A stretch of DNA of 64,000 bases from Acanthochromis polyacanthus (taxonomy: Eukaryota; Chordata; Actinopteri; Pomacentridae): contig NC_067128.1 of assembly GCF_021347895.1 (NCBI RefSeq), positions 696,010 to 760,009 of the forward strand, written 5' to 3'. The notes under the pieces were generated by a model that searched no databases, was not told the DNA's origin, and saw only the letters and a program-made list of their open reading frames with translations. The position numbers and the translations under genes are program-made. Every line of letters starts with the position of its first letter. Position 1 is the stretch's first letter. Shown in pieces: positions 34,201 to 46,666 of this stretch.

Positions 34201-36660
34201 CATGGTTTTGATCTAATGAAGCTTCTCCACCACCTTTCTTATAATCAGTCCCTTATTGCTCCTAATTAGAAGCTAATGAACTGCAGTAGATGCTACATGC
34301 TACATTTAGCCTCTGGGCTGTGGTCTGTAACAGAAGATGGACAGAGAGAGAGGAAAATAAAAAGCAGTGAGGCAGTTCTTACCGTCGTTCCGCTCACGTC
34401 GTAGGCGTTGCTGCTGCCCCTGTGGATGACAAGAAAGTAACTGAAGTGTTCTGATAGTCTGTCATTTCCATGTGCAGTCTGTTAGTATGGATTCAAAGGT
34501 GCAGACAGTGTTATTTACATATATAATGTTGATTTATGGCTCAAAACTCTGTCCTGTTCTTTTTCTAAATGTTTCCGCCCTGTTAAACTAAGCTTTATGG
34601 TCCTAGTTCATGAAGGAACACCAGGCTCTATGGTCACAGTTGTTCATAGAAGTTGTTTTCCTGCCCTCAGAGTGTTCCTGTGCTGCTTCGCGACTCCATC
34701 CAATAATCCACAACACTCCTGTTTATGCCCAGACGTAGCTGTGCTGAATTACACCTGACTGGTTCAGCTGACCAGGTGGATGTCTCCTTCAGCTGCTTAA
34801 GTTCAAGAAGGACTCTGTTTGGCCAAACTTCCATTAAATAATGTCAGGTTTATCTGACATCTATGCAACTTGCCTGAAAGTTGATTCACTTTTGAGGATT
34901 TGAAATTCAACTGAGAAGACTTAATTTGGAATTTTCTTTACAGACTCTTAATGATTGTCTACTTGCTTTGACATGGCCTGAGACTGGACTTGGAACATGC
35001 TTTGACATGAGCTGTTTAATAAATGAAACTGACTTTGACAACTGATTTGTTTTTTCTGTGATATTGTGACAACTTGGACTTTCTCAATTTGACAAGATAT
35101 CTGAATTGCGCAGAACTTGAGTTGTCAAGTTTTTACTCTGGACTTCAATTTGGTTTCTACAAGACGTGACTTAAAGAACTTGAGACTTGACCAAGATTTG
35201 TCTCAACTGGGCTTGAGTTCCGCCTCCTCAAAGACCAGCATTGGTACAAAACCAAACAATACACCGAGTTAATCATTAGACGTATATGTTTGTTGTATTA
35301 ATAAACATAGTTTTAGTACTTGACAGGCCACAAATCAAAGTCTTTCGTCTACCGTTTTTGAAGCATTCTTTGATACAACTCTGCACCACATCTGTCCAAA
35401 CCACTGACTGTATATAAAAGATGGATGGAGCCACCATGACCTTAGTGGACTCCAGCGTCTGTAGGACACGACACACCTGGCAGCCACACCCTGAAACACA
35501 CCCTGCTCAATTCTCTGTTTTACTTTAAAGTAGGTCAATACTTACAGAACAAACATCCTGCTGTGTTGAATGAGTCATTAAATCAGAAACTGAGATCATA
35601 AACTCAATGAGATCATGATTTCTGAGGTACTAAAATAAATGAGATGTAGAGTCCGTGTCTAAATTAACGGACTCCTTTTTTAACAACCAGAAGAGTCGCC
35701 TCCTGCTGCCAGTCCCAGGTGTCCAGATCTTTCCTGTCATCCTCCTACCCTCTTCCTTCTATATCCTTCGTATAGTCTCTGTCTGTGCTGAGCTTGGCTG
35801 AAGCACTGAGGTACTTTAGCAATTAGCGGTTAGCATTAGCATGTAACACTAACAAGTTAAGTGAGCGGGCTTGTATAGTTTCTTTGTCAGCGGTAAGTTT
35901 GCTTTGGACATGGTAGTAGTCTTGCAGCTAGCAGTAGCATTTATAGTTAGCATTAGCAGATTTGGAGAGTCTTTAAATATAGTTTATTTGTCACTTTGTA
36001 GCAGTTCGCACTAGATATTCAGCATCTTGCACTAGCTAACTGGTAGCATCTGGTCCCTACCTGGAGCATCTCCTAAACGGGCCTGGGTCAGCTGAAGGTG
36101 GCGGTGCTGGTTGGATTGTGTAGCAGCAGAGGGAACTGGCACTAAGGGGGGTGAATCTGGGATGCCAGAGTTCATCCTAGCCTCCTGGAGGTGTTGTGAG
36201 ACTAAATAGGAGAAACGCCGTTGAAGGGAGGTTTCCCCTGATGATCCCCAGAGATGTGTTGGAATCTCTGGTGGGTCTAGTGATGGGTCAGGGGTCCTCG
36301 GGCCTTCATGGAGCGTATTAAACTAACTACTTCCTGTCTTCTCTTCACCATCTTTCTCAATAAAGACACAGAGATGCACCCACTCTGCCCCTCGCCAACA
36401 AACAAACAAACACACATTTCACTGGTGTGTAAATATACAGACAGTCCTCTGAGTCATGAGTTATTTTTCCATCTACCATGCCGTGTTATTCCAGTTTCAT
36501 TCCTCTGAATGAACAACAATCTGTGGAATGTGAGGCGATAAGATCGTTGTTCCTCTTCGTCACTGTCACTGGTATGTTTGGTGTGACAACTGCAGGAATG
36601 GCCGTACAAACATGAACTTGCACACTCTGATGTCTATTAAAACGCCCTCGAGTGTGCACG

Positions 36661-36727
<67 letters not shown>

Positions 36728-37302
36728 ACACACACAAAGCTGTCACTGGGACCATCAGTTCAGATTATAGAAGCAGAACCATCCAGGCCCAGCCCATCTG
36801 GCTCGACTACCTCCATTTAAATGTCATATTTGTCTGCTGCTTCTACAGACAACACCCTCCATCAGAAACCACCCATCGGGTCTGACGAGTCTCTGCTCTT
36901 TGCTTTTGGAGAGAGATGAATAGCAATTAAAGCCTTGGGACAGAAAAATGAATCAGTCGACGTGCTGAGCCGCTCCAAACAGGAGAGGACTTGTTTTGTA
37001 CTGGGTGGCAGTGCAGGTCACCATTACTCATACACTGGGTCACAATGGTCCTGAATTCCCTGAATTGTCTTTGAGTGAATCGCAGTCAGAAGAGCATTTT
37101 TAACCGCTTTATATTTTATAGCCTGCTAAAGGAAAAGAGACGCAGACATTCACATTTTAGTGATGCTTTTCTCTCACCTTTTACACCTGGCACAGAGGGC
37201 GAGGAGGGTGATGCTGAGGACGAGGAAGACGATGAGGGAGATGATACCCACCTCTGGGGAGGAAAACCACCCCAACGTGCCAGCCATCCCTAACGGAGCC
37301 AT
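31242..37302 (-). CDS. Small single-pass membrane adaptor-like protein (LAT/LIME/PAG type), four coding exons
   Basis: Coding exons in transcript order: 37302-37178, 34419-34383, 31460-31397, 31321-31242. Splice sites are GT-AG, phases agree (2, 0, 1), and the total is 306 nt (101 aa plus stop). A noncoding first exon ends at 37476 ('gagt|gtaagt'), and the coding exon has its own acceptor at 37315. The N-terminus is short and without a signal peptide (about 16 residues). A membrane segment follows (about residues 17-37), then immediately C-A-R-C-K-R. A CxxC next to the membrane is the palmitoylation motif of transmembrane adaptors such as LAT, LIME, NTAL and PAG. One tyrosine (NAYDV) follows, and the tail is WRDHRAMPPNTLER. 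The family normally has a longer, tyrosine-rich tail, so exons may be missing. In human, LIME1 lies close to SLC2A4RG and PAG1 close to ZNF704, both znf395 paralogs, which supports the guess. I cannot assign an ortholog. Confidence 0.5.
36662..36738. repeat. (CA)n microsatellite
   Basis: A nearly pure (CA)n of about 75 bp, interrupted once by 'ctcaca' at 36720. Confidence 0.95.
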
Positions 37303-37559
37303 TGTCCTGGTGCTCTGAAGAAGAAAAGGAAAGTCAAAGTGAAATCCATCAGCAAACACAGCGTATTCTGGTAATGTTTCCTATTAAAGACAATCCTGAT
37401 CTTGTCAACACACAGCACCTTTCACACCGATAAAGATGAGTAGTTCTGCTCACAGTAATAGATAGAATGACTTACACTCTGTGCTGCTCTGCTCTGCTGT
37501 CGCTCTTCCTCAGACTGCTGTCAGTCATTCAGCTGCCTCTGCTTTATGTGGCATTCAGA

Positions 37560-39682
37560 CCAGTTAGGGAGGGACTCTTTGCTTTGGTATCCTGTCTGTC
37601 ATGAAGGAGGTGCTGACAGCAGCCCATAAACAGCCCTTTGTGTTGTTTATCATCTCCCAACTACGTCTGCACCTGAGTTCCTCAGACCTGACGTGCCTGT
37701 GGCGTCCAGGAATGTTGGAATGCGTCTTTTCGTCCAGCATAGTGGCACAATGACCTGAAAAGATGCTTCATCAGCAGAAAAAAACTAGAAATAAAGGAAA
37801 TGACTTATAATCCACATATGAGGCCGGTGAACCTGCCGCTGATGTTAATTCATGTGCAGACTGTTGGTTTCTGTGGGGGAGAAGCTAATTAAATACGCAT
37901 TTAAACAATAGCTCCCCCTAGCAGCCGTTTACGTGACTGCAGAAAACTGGCTGCTCTGCCAGGCCAAACCAATTTCACACTCTTTTCTTTATATGTTTTA
38001 TTTATGCAGGCTTATGTGAATCGTAGTATTGCTGCTAATAATGAGGCTGTTTACCCAGTCTTATGTACTAATTGAGATATTTAAACTCCAGATAATCTGT
38101 AAATATCCATAAAAGATGCCCTAAAATGCTGCTGGATTAGCTTCTCTGACTTGTTCTCTGGACTGACAGCTGATCGGCTGTGGCCACTGAAACTATTCTC
38201 ACAAGAGGTATTAAAGTGAAAAAGGATGTTTGTTCTAATGCGGGGACCAGCCTAATTAGATTACTGAACTTTCACTTCTGCACAGGGGAGTGAGAACATT
38301 TGGGCTGATCTCTGTGAACAGAGTATGATCATAAAGCTGAGATAATGTAGATAAAGTACCAAGATAGAGGAGTCAGGATGAAGGGAGTAAAATCCAAGCA
38401 TGTTTCCAGTGTATACTCTGTGTGTGGGTGTAGGCGGCGTACCAAAGCCTGGTGTAGAATGACATGTTAGTGGAGCACCAATGATAATACTGTCAGCCAG
38501 AAAGACCTTTAAAATATTTCCTCCAGTTGGTCAGTGGGATTTTCCCATTCACTGCAGGTGAAAACTAAATGACCAGCACTGCATTCATGCTTTATCTAAA
38601 TAAGTATGCGTGGTTTTATATACATATATGCTGCTGTTTGGCTCAGTAAACCTGCTATTTGTCAAGCTTGCACTGAAATTAAGAGAGAAAAACGTTAACA
38701 AGACTCCATGATTACAGCTAAACGCCCAGAGCAGCTAAAGTTCACGTATGAATGTGTTTCTCTTTGCTTCCAGTCATGCTAAGCTAACAGTCTCTTTCCT
38801 TATTTTCAACCTGTAAACATGAAATAATATCAGTCATGTGGATCTGTAACTGTGTCTTTACTAGATATTTTATGTAAAACAAACTATTAAAGATGCAGAG
38901 ACACAGTTTTTTAGGACTTTTCTCCTGGTTATGCTAAGCTAACGGTCCTGTCATAAAAATAATAGTCTACCGGCTCCAGACAGATTCAAGAATTAATCTA
39001 ATGATGGTGTTCTGTAAAAATGTGAATAAGCGTACCTGCTGAGTGGTAATAATAGTTTCAGTTTGTCTGTTTCTTCTCCCTAACTGACTTCCATCCCAGA
39101 TGAACCTGGTTCTTCCTCTTAGATTTAATTTATTTTCTTCCCACTGTCACCAAAATGCTTCCTATAAGAGACTTATTTGGATTTGTTGGTCTTCTCCCTA
39201 TAAAACACTAATATGTGATGTGGTCTGAGGTAACGTATGTTGTGAATTTATAAGTAAAATGGACTGAATAGATGCAGACACACATAGAAAAGTTAAAGCA
39301 TCGATACAGCAGAACACACACATCCAGCCCTGACTCTGTCCAAACATCTCTTTGTTGGGAATGACACTGAGCAGCGCCCACGCCTATTACTAGTTTAACA
39401 GCCCCATTATGTCGTAATCATCTCCTGAAGCCCTGCACAACAATCCATACCTCCCCACAATTTTCATTTGCTCTCTTTGCTGAGATCCGTGTGAGATTTT
39501 CTGAGAGGCTCAAAGCAGAATCGATAGTCGCCGTTCCTCAGCGGGGGACAGGAAGCCTGCCTTCAGATATCTGTAACAGAATCCTGAAAGCACAATTTAC
39601 TCAAACAGGAATGAATCCGGCTAACAGATAAAAGATGTTTGAGGGGAAAATGAAAATAAAAACCTTCCAGATGCTGCTTTAG
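37560..39682. other. Intergenic stretch upstream of the adaptor-like gene
   Basis: AT-rich sequence without recognised exon, RNA or repeat with definable ends. Confidence 0.45.
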
Positions 39683-40180
39683 TTAACCCTCATGTCGTCC
39701 TGCAGGTCAAACTGACCTGTTTTAAAGAAAAAAATATATTATCACAGGGAAACTTCTGATGTCCACAGTTTCAACATTTTTGGGAATTTTTTTAACATTT
39801 TTTGGTAGAAAAAAAGAAATGTGAAAAATGTTTCTTAAGAACATTCAGAAAAAAATCAACCAAAATTCAGTGAATTTTACTCTATTTGGTTTATTTTTAT
39901 GTGAATGTTCTTAAAAAATATCAGAAGTTTTACTGACATATATATGGAATCATTTTAGATATTTTTAGGATTTTTTTGAAGATTTTTACTCATTTTTTAA
40001 AAATTATTTACAAGAATTTTCTTGCCAAATTTGGGGATTTTTTTAAATGTAACTTTTAAAGGAAACTTTGAAGGAATTATTGGAATTTTCTTCCTGAAGG
40101 TTTTTCAGAAATTTGGGTTGTTTTTTTTTTTTTGCTGAATTTTGGGATTTTTTACAGACAAGGAAACAATATTTTTTGGG
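39683..40180 (-). mobile_element. piggyBac-like MITE, copy 3 (one end lost)
   Basis: It begins TTAACCCTCATGTCGTCCTG at 39683, which is the complement of the right end of the copy at 26830-27276, so it lies in the opposite orientation. The shared internal block ends at 'caatattttttggg' near 40180 without a second TTAA terminus. Confidence 0.7.
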
Positions 40181-42382
40181 ACACTGCTGCCTTTATTCAT
40201 TCACATTATATATTTTAAAAAATCATCTTCAGTTAAGGTTTATGAGATCGTTAAACTGTCTTGCACAGAGTGAGACAATGCCAGTGGTTTTAAAAGCTCA
40301 GAATGGGCCGTTGGGGAGTGACCAACAGTAATCATCGAATTTGATGTAAATCAATGCATTGTCTGCTATTTCTGAAGAGGTTGAGTAAATGAAGCCTCAA
40401 AAACAGAAGTGATCACAATAACAGACATTTTTCTTTATTCTTATTTTCTTGTGACACTGGCTAAAACATCTTTAGGTGGTGCCAGTGATTTCTCAATGCA
40501 GAAAAACCCTGAATAGGTCTGATAACACTCATGTGTCTGGTAGATTAAAAACTACAGCCAGTAGGTTTGACTTCACACAAAGATTGAAAACACTAGGAAA
40601 TAACCAAAGGTTGGATAAATCAGCTTACTAGTGCCTCTAAAGGTCTTTTCACAGGACTGTATGGCTTTTGGAAGTGGCACCGTTGCATTTACAGACTGGC
40701 TAAAAGCAGTCATACAGGAAGTGTTAAGGTGATGAATTAATACTCCTTCAAAACCAGAAGCATCATTTATGAGATCAGTGCAGAGCTGAACAGGCAGACA
40801 GCTTACTGGTGATACAGTCAGTACATTAGCAGGACAAATGATCTTACATTCGGATTAATGTAAATAATGCTAAGATTGGCTTTGCTGTTGATGTGAATGC
40901 AGTTCAGATCTTAATAACTGTGGTTGTTTGACTGCATCCTGTAAGGAATATTCCAGCATATAGCCCCGTCTAAACCCAACCTGTGCACGGATTCTTGTGT
41001 CAGCTGTACTTTCAGGATGACACAGCTGCTTTTACACAAGTAAAGGATGTGAATACTTCCAGTAAAACACCGGTCTCCCTCTACTTCCATAAGCTAACAG
41101 CCAGATATACGAGTTGTTTCACCTGACTCTGTGTTTCTCCCTAAACTGCTCCTTTAAAAGGAGCTCTGACTCATGCACTGATACCGGGCCTTTCCTTGAA
41201 ACCTGTCCTGAGGGAATTTACTTTACATCTCAGTACAGAAGGTGTGGCTCCTGCTTCAAAATGGTTAAAATACACGGACAGAGAACAGGTAGAACCACAG
41301 AGACAATAGCTCAGAGCCCACAAACAGGGTCAACGAGATGGGTTTGTGTCGAACAGGAGAGTCCAAACAGGCATGAGTCACTTCACAGCCTCTTCTGAAT
41401 ACACAGGATTTACCAAGTGTTGGTTGTAGATTCTGTTTATGTAGTGTCATGCTTGTCATGTGATGGTGTAAATCTACTGAATATCATTATGGAAACCTTT
41501 TTGATCTCTTTAAATAAATATTAAGAGGACTGAGGAGACATTCACCACATCCTGAGTGTCTGCAGCAAAAAGCAGCTAAAAGCTAAAAGTGCAGTTGTTG
41601 TTTTTTGCCCCTGCAGGGCAGTGTTGTCCTCGGCCATCTTTTCCAGCCCACACACTTCACTGTGGATCTGCTGAGGGATTTCTCCCACTTGGGAAAACGC
41701 TCTGACTCCACGCAGTCCTAAAAACTGGCCTCTTTGTTGCTATTCAGTGGACGACACAGTCCAGATTTCATGCCTGTTTTTGGACGCTGCTCGCTCCAGA
41801 CAGCAGAGAGTCTTTGTGGGAAACAGAAATGTCAAATATTTAAAGCTCGAGAAGCAGGTTTGGAGTCTCCACAGCTGGACAATAAACCAATTGGAAACGT
41901 GTAATTGCTTGTTTTCTTTCAGTGGATCTTCTTACAACACGTCTGTTTATTATTCCTGTTAAACCCCTGTAGCGGAAACACTAGATCAGGTTTATTTTTT
42001 ATATTATATATATAGGCTATTTTCTTCTATATTCTCATTCATATTTTCAACAGTATGGACCAGAAATGCACTTGGACACTGTTTTACTCCAACATCCTTC
42101 AGTTTTCTACTCAGAACAGTTCAACAGGAGGATGATTCACGGTGGAAAGCTTTACTGAGCCACAGACAGTAAACTGCAGCTCCAACTGTTCCTTTCTTGA
42201 ATCAGAAGTTCAGATCTGTTAATTTCACCAAGACCAGAAAGTGTTTCACATTATTTTATTGTTCAGGTACTTTAATCACATTTTTCTCATACAGACGGAT
42301 AAACTGTTCCTCAAAAACACAGACGGACGGCTTCTTTTCATTACTAATATTGTTTGGTACAACTCAAACCCCTTTCACTTCT
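40181..42382. other. Intergenic stretch and presumed paqr8 3' UTR
   Basis: No exon or RNA gene recognised. The part next to 42383 would hold the paqr8 3' UTR. Several AATAAA-like hexamers in transcript sense are present, so the end cannot be chosen. Confidence 0.4.
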
Positions 42383-43462
42383 TCATAAACACTTTCCCCT
42401 CTCCTGTTTCCTCTGCAGATCCTTGTTGACGTTCCTCATGGTGATCAGAGCCGTCAGGAGGCAGCAGAAGAACAGGATGGGGAAGGAGACACAAGCCCAC
42501 CACAGCTGCCTCTCTCCAAACACGTCCACCACCGTGTCCCTCCGCCGGGCATAGTCCTGGAACAGCGCCTCCAGCTGGAAGATGGTGCACAGGGACAGGA
42601 ACAGGTGGAAGATCTGGTGGCCCTGGCCCACGAAGTCACAGCGGCCTGGGAAGAAGCGCTCTGGGATGGGACAGGAGAAGAAGATGGCAGACAGCAGGAA
42701 GGAGGAGATCTGCAGGGCGTGGAAGGGCTGCGAGGGCTCCAGGGTCCAGGAGACGGTGGTCAGTCGGTGGGCGACGGGGCTGATGTCCAGCAGGTAGGCC
42801 ATGCTGGTGGGGATCAGCTGGCAGACTTTACGCCTCAGAGGATACGGCCGTCTGTACCTGGCCTTGGCAAAGCAGCAGCCGGCGCAGGAGAGCCACCCGA
42901 AGAAGGCAGCTCCGGGTAGAAACAGCAGCCCGACGCTTTCCCTCCACGCCGCCTCCGACGTGTAGAAATAATGACCCAGAGAGCAGCCGTACTGGTACAC
43001 AGCTACTCCAACGTAGTCCAGGAAGAAGAAGAAGTAGTGGGCACGCTCAGAGTGGGACTGCAGGAGGTGAGCCGCCACACTGAGGCTCAGGTAGGTGAGA
43101 GCCGACAGCAGAAAGAGGCTCAGAGGTAGAGAGGCTGCATCCAAGGAGAACCCCAGGGCGCTAATGTTGGCCCACCAGCAGAGCAGCAGCACCGGACCCG
43201 CCAGCAGGTGAGTCCACACATTCAGGGACTCGTTGTGCCGCTGGAAGATGCTAAGGAGGTAGCAGCGCCAGTCCTGCCGGAGGGGACGGTATCCCGACAG
43301 GATGTAGGGCTCTCGGAAAAGGCTGGGAACCTGGGAGACGGAGACGGTGGGGCTGGGCGACGGCAAGGAGGCCGGGATGAGGTGGGAGAGGCGAGGGAGG
43401 CGGCCCAGGTGTTTGACGCTCAGGGTCAAGGTGCTGAGACGCTGCAGAACGTCGGCCGACAT
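42383..43462 (-). CDS. paqr8: Membrane progestin receptor beta (PAQR8), single coding exon
   Basis: This is a seven-helix PAQR-family receptor that mediates rapid, non-nuclear progestin signalling at the cell surface; in fish the mPRs act in oocyte maturation. The 359-residue frame is uninterrupted, close to human PAQR8 (about 354). Family motifs: LFREPYILSGYRP, then NESLNVWTHLLAG before the first helix; HSERAHYFFFFLDYVGVAVYQYG in the middle; FFGWLSCAGCC and RYRRPYP; DISPVAHR; and C-terminal GQGHQIFHLFLSLC. The opening ADVLQRLSTLTL and the FFGWLSCAGCCFAK and RYRRPYP blocks fit PAQR8 better than PAQR7. The open frame extends 23 codons further upstream, but an acceptor ('cttctgtcttctcag') lies there, so the start at 43462 (MSADVL) was chosen. 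Head-to-head orientation with mcm3 is the same as in human. Confidence 0.93.
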   Translation of the reverse strand: MSADVLQRLSTLTLSVKHLGRLPRLSHLIPASLPSPSPTVSVSQVPSLFREPYILSGYRPLRQDWRCYLLSIFQRHNESLNVWTHLLAGPVLLLCWWANISALGFSLDAASLPLSLFLLSALTYLSLSVAAHLLQSHSERAHYFFFFLDYVGVAVYQYGCSLGHYFYTSEAAWRESVGLLFLPGAAFFGWLSCAGCCFAKARYRRPYPLRRKVCQLIPTSMAYLLDISPVAHRLTTVSWTLEPSQPFHALQISSFLLSAIFFSCPIPERFFPGRCDFVGQGHQIFHLFLSLCTIFQLEALFQDYARRRDTVVDVFGERQLWWACVSFPILFFCCLLTALITMRNVNKDLQRKQERGKCL

Positions 43463-44059
43463 GACTGGAGATGGAGAGGACGCCCTGAGAAGACAGAAGA
43501 GTAACATGGAGAGATTATCTGGAAAGTGCACGTTAATTATGAGGGTACAGCTTCACCTGAAAACAAAGGGCCTAAAGACTGGGTTCTGCTTTCTACACAA
43601 ACATGACATGCGGAAATAAGACGCGTGGAAATCCGCTGAAGAGAGCACGTGGCTTTTATCCTCCGTCTGCTCCCAACCTGCAGGGGGCAGTGTATCTTAA
43701 AATCATGTGTACCACGTCACTAGAGTAGAAGTTGTCCATTGCTTACACCACGGCATTTTACTGAATAGCTGCATTTCAGCAGTTAGTTTTAGTTTCACAC
43801 CATGAATCGTTGATAACCCGGTTACCACGGTGATCTCTGTGAGATGAATCTATAAATGTCTGGATTTATGAACTTCTGCTGCTAGGAGCTCCTGTTCTTC
43901 CACCAGTTTTCTGCATGTGTCAGTCCGCTCGTTAGAAAAATTTGGAGGTGCTCGGTGTGATGGTGGCGAGATGCACGGACACGTTAAGCATACAACAAGC
44001 TTAACTCCCATTTTGTGGCACTACTGTACACTAGAAAGCCTTATATCTCAAAAACTGAA

Positions 44060-44480
44060 ATGTTTGTTGTCATTTCCTTGCAGGGAGAGCTTCACGGGGA
44101 ACCATTATTGAAAGTTCAAAAAGATTTTGACCTCACCTGGAAACAGAAGAGGATCCCCCAGTCTGTAGCATAAATGGATAATATAAAGTCTTAAACCACT
44201 GCCCACAAAAACCCAAATATATATATCATTTCTTTGTAAGGAGAGCTTCAAGGATAACTATTATGGGTACTTTAAAAAATTCTTGGTCTCACCTGGAAAC
44301 GAATGGCAGAACTCCCATTCTGGGGCCAAACTCTCCATAAAAACACAAATATTAGTCATTTCTTTGCCAGGAAAGAAAAGCGTTTAGGGGAACCATTCTG
44401 GGTATTTCTGAAAGTTCTCTGCCTCACCTGGAAAGAAGTGCTGGAACTAACATTTTATTCTGTAAATCAGTCTATCACCA
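44060..44480. repeat. Degenerate tandem repeat, three units of about 130-160 bp
   Basis: Each unit reads roughly 'catttctttgcagggagag', then 'ggggaaccatt', 'gaaagtt' and 'cctcacctggaaa'. Units begin near 44070, 44227 and 44357. An inverted relative lies at 45030-45115. The array is inside the 5' intron of paqr8. Confidence 0.65.
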
Positions 44481-44642
44481 TCCGCAAAAACTCAAACGTT
44501 TGAAGAAATCAAAGTAAAAAGACGAGTTGTGCTGTTGCTCCAGGACAATGCATCCATCTGACTTCTACAAATGTCAGGTCGGGTCAGTTAACTGCATTTG
44601 GTCAGGTTCAGTCCACATTTGGCTGCTTTTACTACCAGTGCT

Positions 44643-44920
44643 GTATGGATGGATGATGGATGGATGGATGGATGGATGGATGGATGGATGGATGGATGGA
44701 TGGATGGATGGATGGATGGATGATGGATATAGGATGATGGATGGATGTAAGATGGATGGATGGATGAATGATGGATGGATGGATGAATGATGGATGGATG
44801 GATGCATGATGGATGGAAGGTTTGGAGATGGATGGATGATGGAAGGATGGATGGATGGATGGATGGATGAATGATGGATGGATGGTTGGAGATGGATGGA
44901 TGGATGGATGAAGGATGGAT
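44643..44920. repeat. (GATG)n microsatellite
   Basis: A 'ggat' array of about 280 bp with interruptions ('gatgat', 'gaatgatgg'). Open frames on both strands here ([16 protein letters not shown]) are products of the repeat. Confidence 0.95.
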
Positions 44921-45029
44921 GAATTGCTCCAGTGAAACACTTCATCTCCAAACTTTCCTCTCCTGTTTGCTTTGATTGCATCAAACACTTGCTTCTGTGC
45001 ACACTGATATCAGGCTTTATAGTTTACAG

Positions 45030-45115
45030 TTACACCCTAAAATAGGAGTTGTGCTCATAGTTTGTTTCCAGGTGAGGCTGAGAACCTTCTGAAATGTTAC
45101 CCTCAATGTTCCTGT
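45030..45115. repeat. Inverted copy of the 44.1-44.5 kb repeat unit
   Basis: Its reverse complement reads 'acatttcagaaggttctcag', then 'cctcacctggaaacaaac' and 'aactcctattttagg', matching the units near 44357-44450. Confidence 0.55.
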
Positions 45116-45149
45116 ACACAGTGATTTAAAGCTTAACAGTACAGAGTTC

Positions 45150-45200
45150 AGAATCAGAATCACTTTATTCATCCCCGAAGGGAAATTCAGATTGGGAACA
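45150..45200 (-). mobile_element. LINE 3' end fragment (Rex1/CR1-like)
   Basis: The stretch 'cagaatcagaatcacttta', then 'ccccgaagggaaattcag', is the complement of a common fish LINE 3' end. Only about 50 bp are left. Confidence 0.5.
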
Positions 45201-46089
45201 CACCTCTTGTTTCCAGGTTTTTGAATGATCAAATGAGCTCCTGTAATGTTTTGTAACCTAATAAGAACCCAGGATGTGTTCATGAGTCATTTTGGAGTGA
45301 TCAGTCTGCTCTGTGAGGTATGAAGGTGGAGATGGGATGAAAGGGAACCAGGAAAGAGTGAAGTCTGAGCTTAAGGAGGATTAAAACTGGAGCAGAAAGT
45401 TAATAAAAGCTGCACTCAAACCTGCGAGAAACACACCGAGGAATTCCTGTACGCAGATTAACTCACCACGGCAGGTTTAGCAAGAACTGAACTCCTACAG
45501 CAGCATTCTGAGCTTTACATTCATCTATGAACAGAATGTTAGATCGGGTTAAACACTAACTGCAATTAAACAAATCAGATAGCAGCCATATCAGTCACAC
45601 ATTCTGTTCCTTTATGAGTCAGCAGGCAGTCCAACCTGTAAAATATCCACCTCTGCTGTACACCTGTGCAGACAGGAATGTAAACCTGTGCTGTCACCAG
45701 TAAATGAGCAGCTGTGAAGCAGACCAACACCCCCCCTAACATCTGAACAGCTTCAGGCTCAGCTCGTCCTGACCAATCCTGGATTCTCCAAAAAAAAAAC
45801 CTTTGACCCACAATTCCTGCAGCTATGTAAATCCTCTACGATCCACTCGGAGTTAGAAACGGAGCTGATGCTCACAAACACTCTGAACTCTTTGGATACG
45901 TGAAAAACAAAAGTGCTCCATGCGCATTTTTTAAACACGAAATCATAAAATAACAGATCAGAACCGACATTTCCCCTAAGTTATTTCGATTTTTTGCAAC
46001 GAAGAATCAGTCCTGTGCAGAAAAGCACACATTCCAGGTTCATTATCCAACATGAAACAGCAGAAAAAGACGCAGCAGCTCACCTGTTC

Positions 46090-46300
46090 ACCGACTGAAC
46101 ACCTGTTGCCCCTCAGAAACCGCGAGTTGCCGAGAAAAAAAAAACAGAAGCTCCTACATGGACCGGAGTCTCTCACAGGAAATACTCAGATCTGTTTAAT
46201 CTAAGGCATGTTTGGGTGATGAGGTGCTTCAGAGGAACACAGAGGAGAAGGGCTGAAACAGCTGACCAGACAGGCCGGAGAGGAGTGAGGAGGGCGGGGT
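46090..46300 (-). promoter_or_regulatory. Putative paqr8 noncoding first exon and promoter
   Basis: In transcript sense 'gtgaacag|gtgagctg' gives a strong donor near 46090, 2.6 kb before the acceptor that precedes the coding exon. The stretch just upstream becomes richer in G and C, with 'aggagggcggggttag' near 46290. The position is inferred from splice signals alone. Confidence 0.45.
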
Positions 46301-46559
46301 TAGAGTGACCAGAACCGCCCGGTTAGATCCGCATGTGATTTCATTTATTAGGGTCAGCACACTTTAACTGGTTCTCACTCTGATTCCTGCCCGGAATAAA
46401 AAACAATGCACATGTAAAGTTATTTTAAAAAACTTTATGGAAATGAATAGTGTATTATTGTTGCTTATTAGGATCAAAATTCTTCTTAATTTTTGCTGCT
46501 CAAACTACTCAAATTTAAACTAAATATAAGAGAATACATGAGACAGAAACTGTGTATGT

Positions 46560-46576
46560 TTAACCCTGTAAAACCT

Positions 46577-46666
<90 letters not shown>

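Noticed and set aside
36486..36885. Open frames with poly-Val/Cys or poly-Thr/His stretches
   Set aside because: They are produced by the (CA)n tract at 36662-36738.
43463..43531. 23-codon upstream extension of the paqr8 frame
   Set aside because: It crosses a good acceptor site ('cttctgtcttctcag') and is not similar to family N-termini; MSADVLQRLSTL is the natural start.
42582..43619. Plus-strand open frames opposite paqr8
   Set aside because: They are shadows of the GC-rich paqr8 coding exon on the other strand, with no independent start or domain.
44574..45002. Open frames rich in HPSI or MDGW
   Set aside because: They are produced by the (GATG)n microsatellite on either strand.
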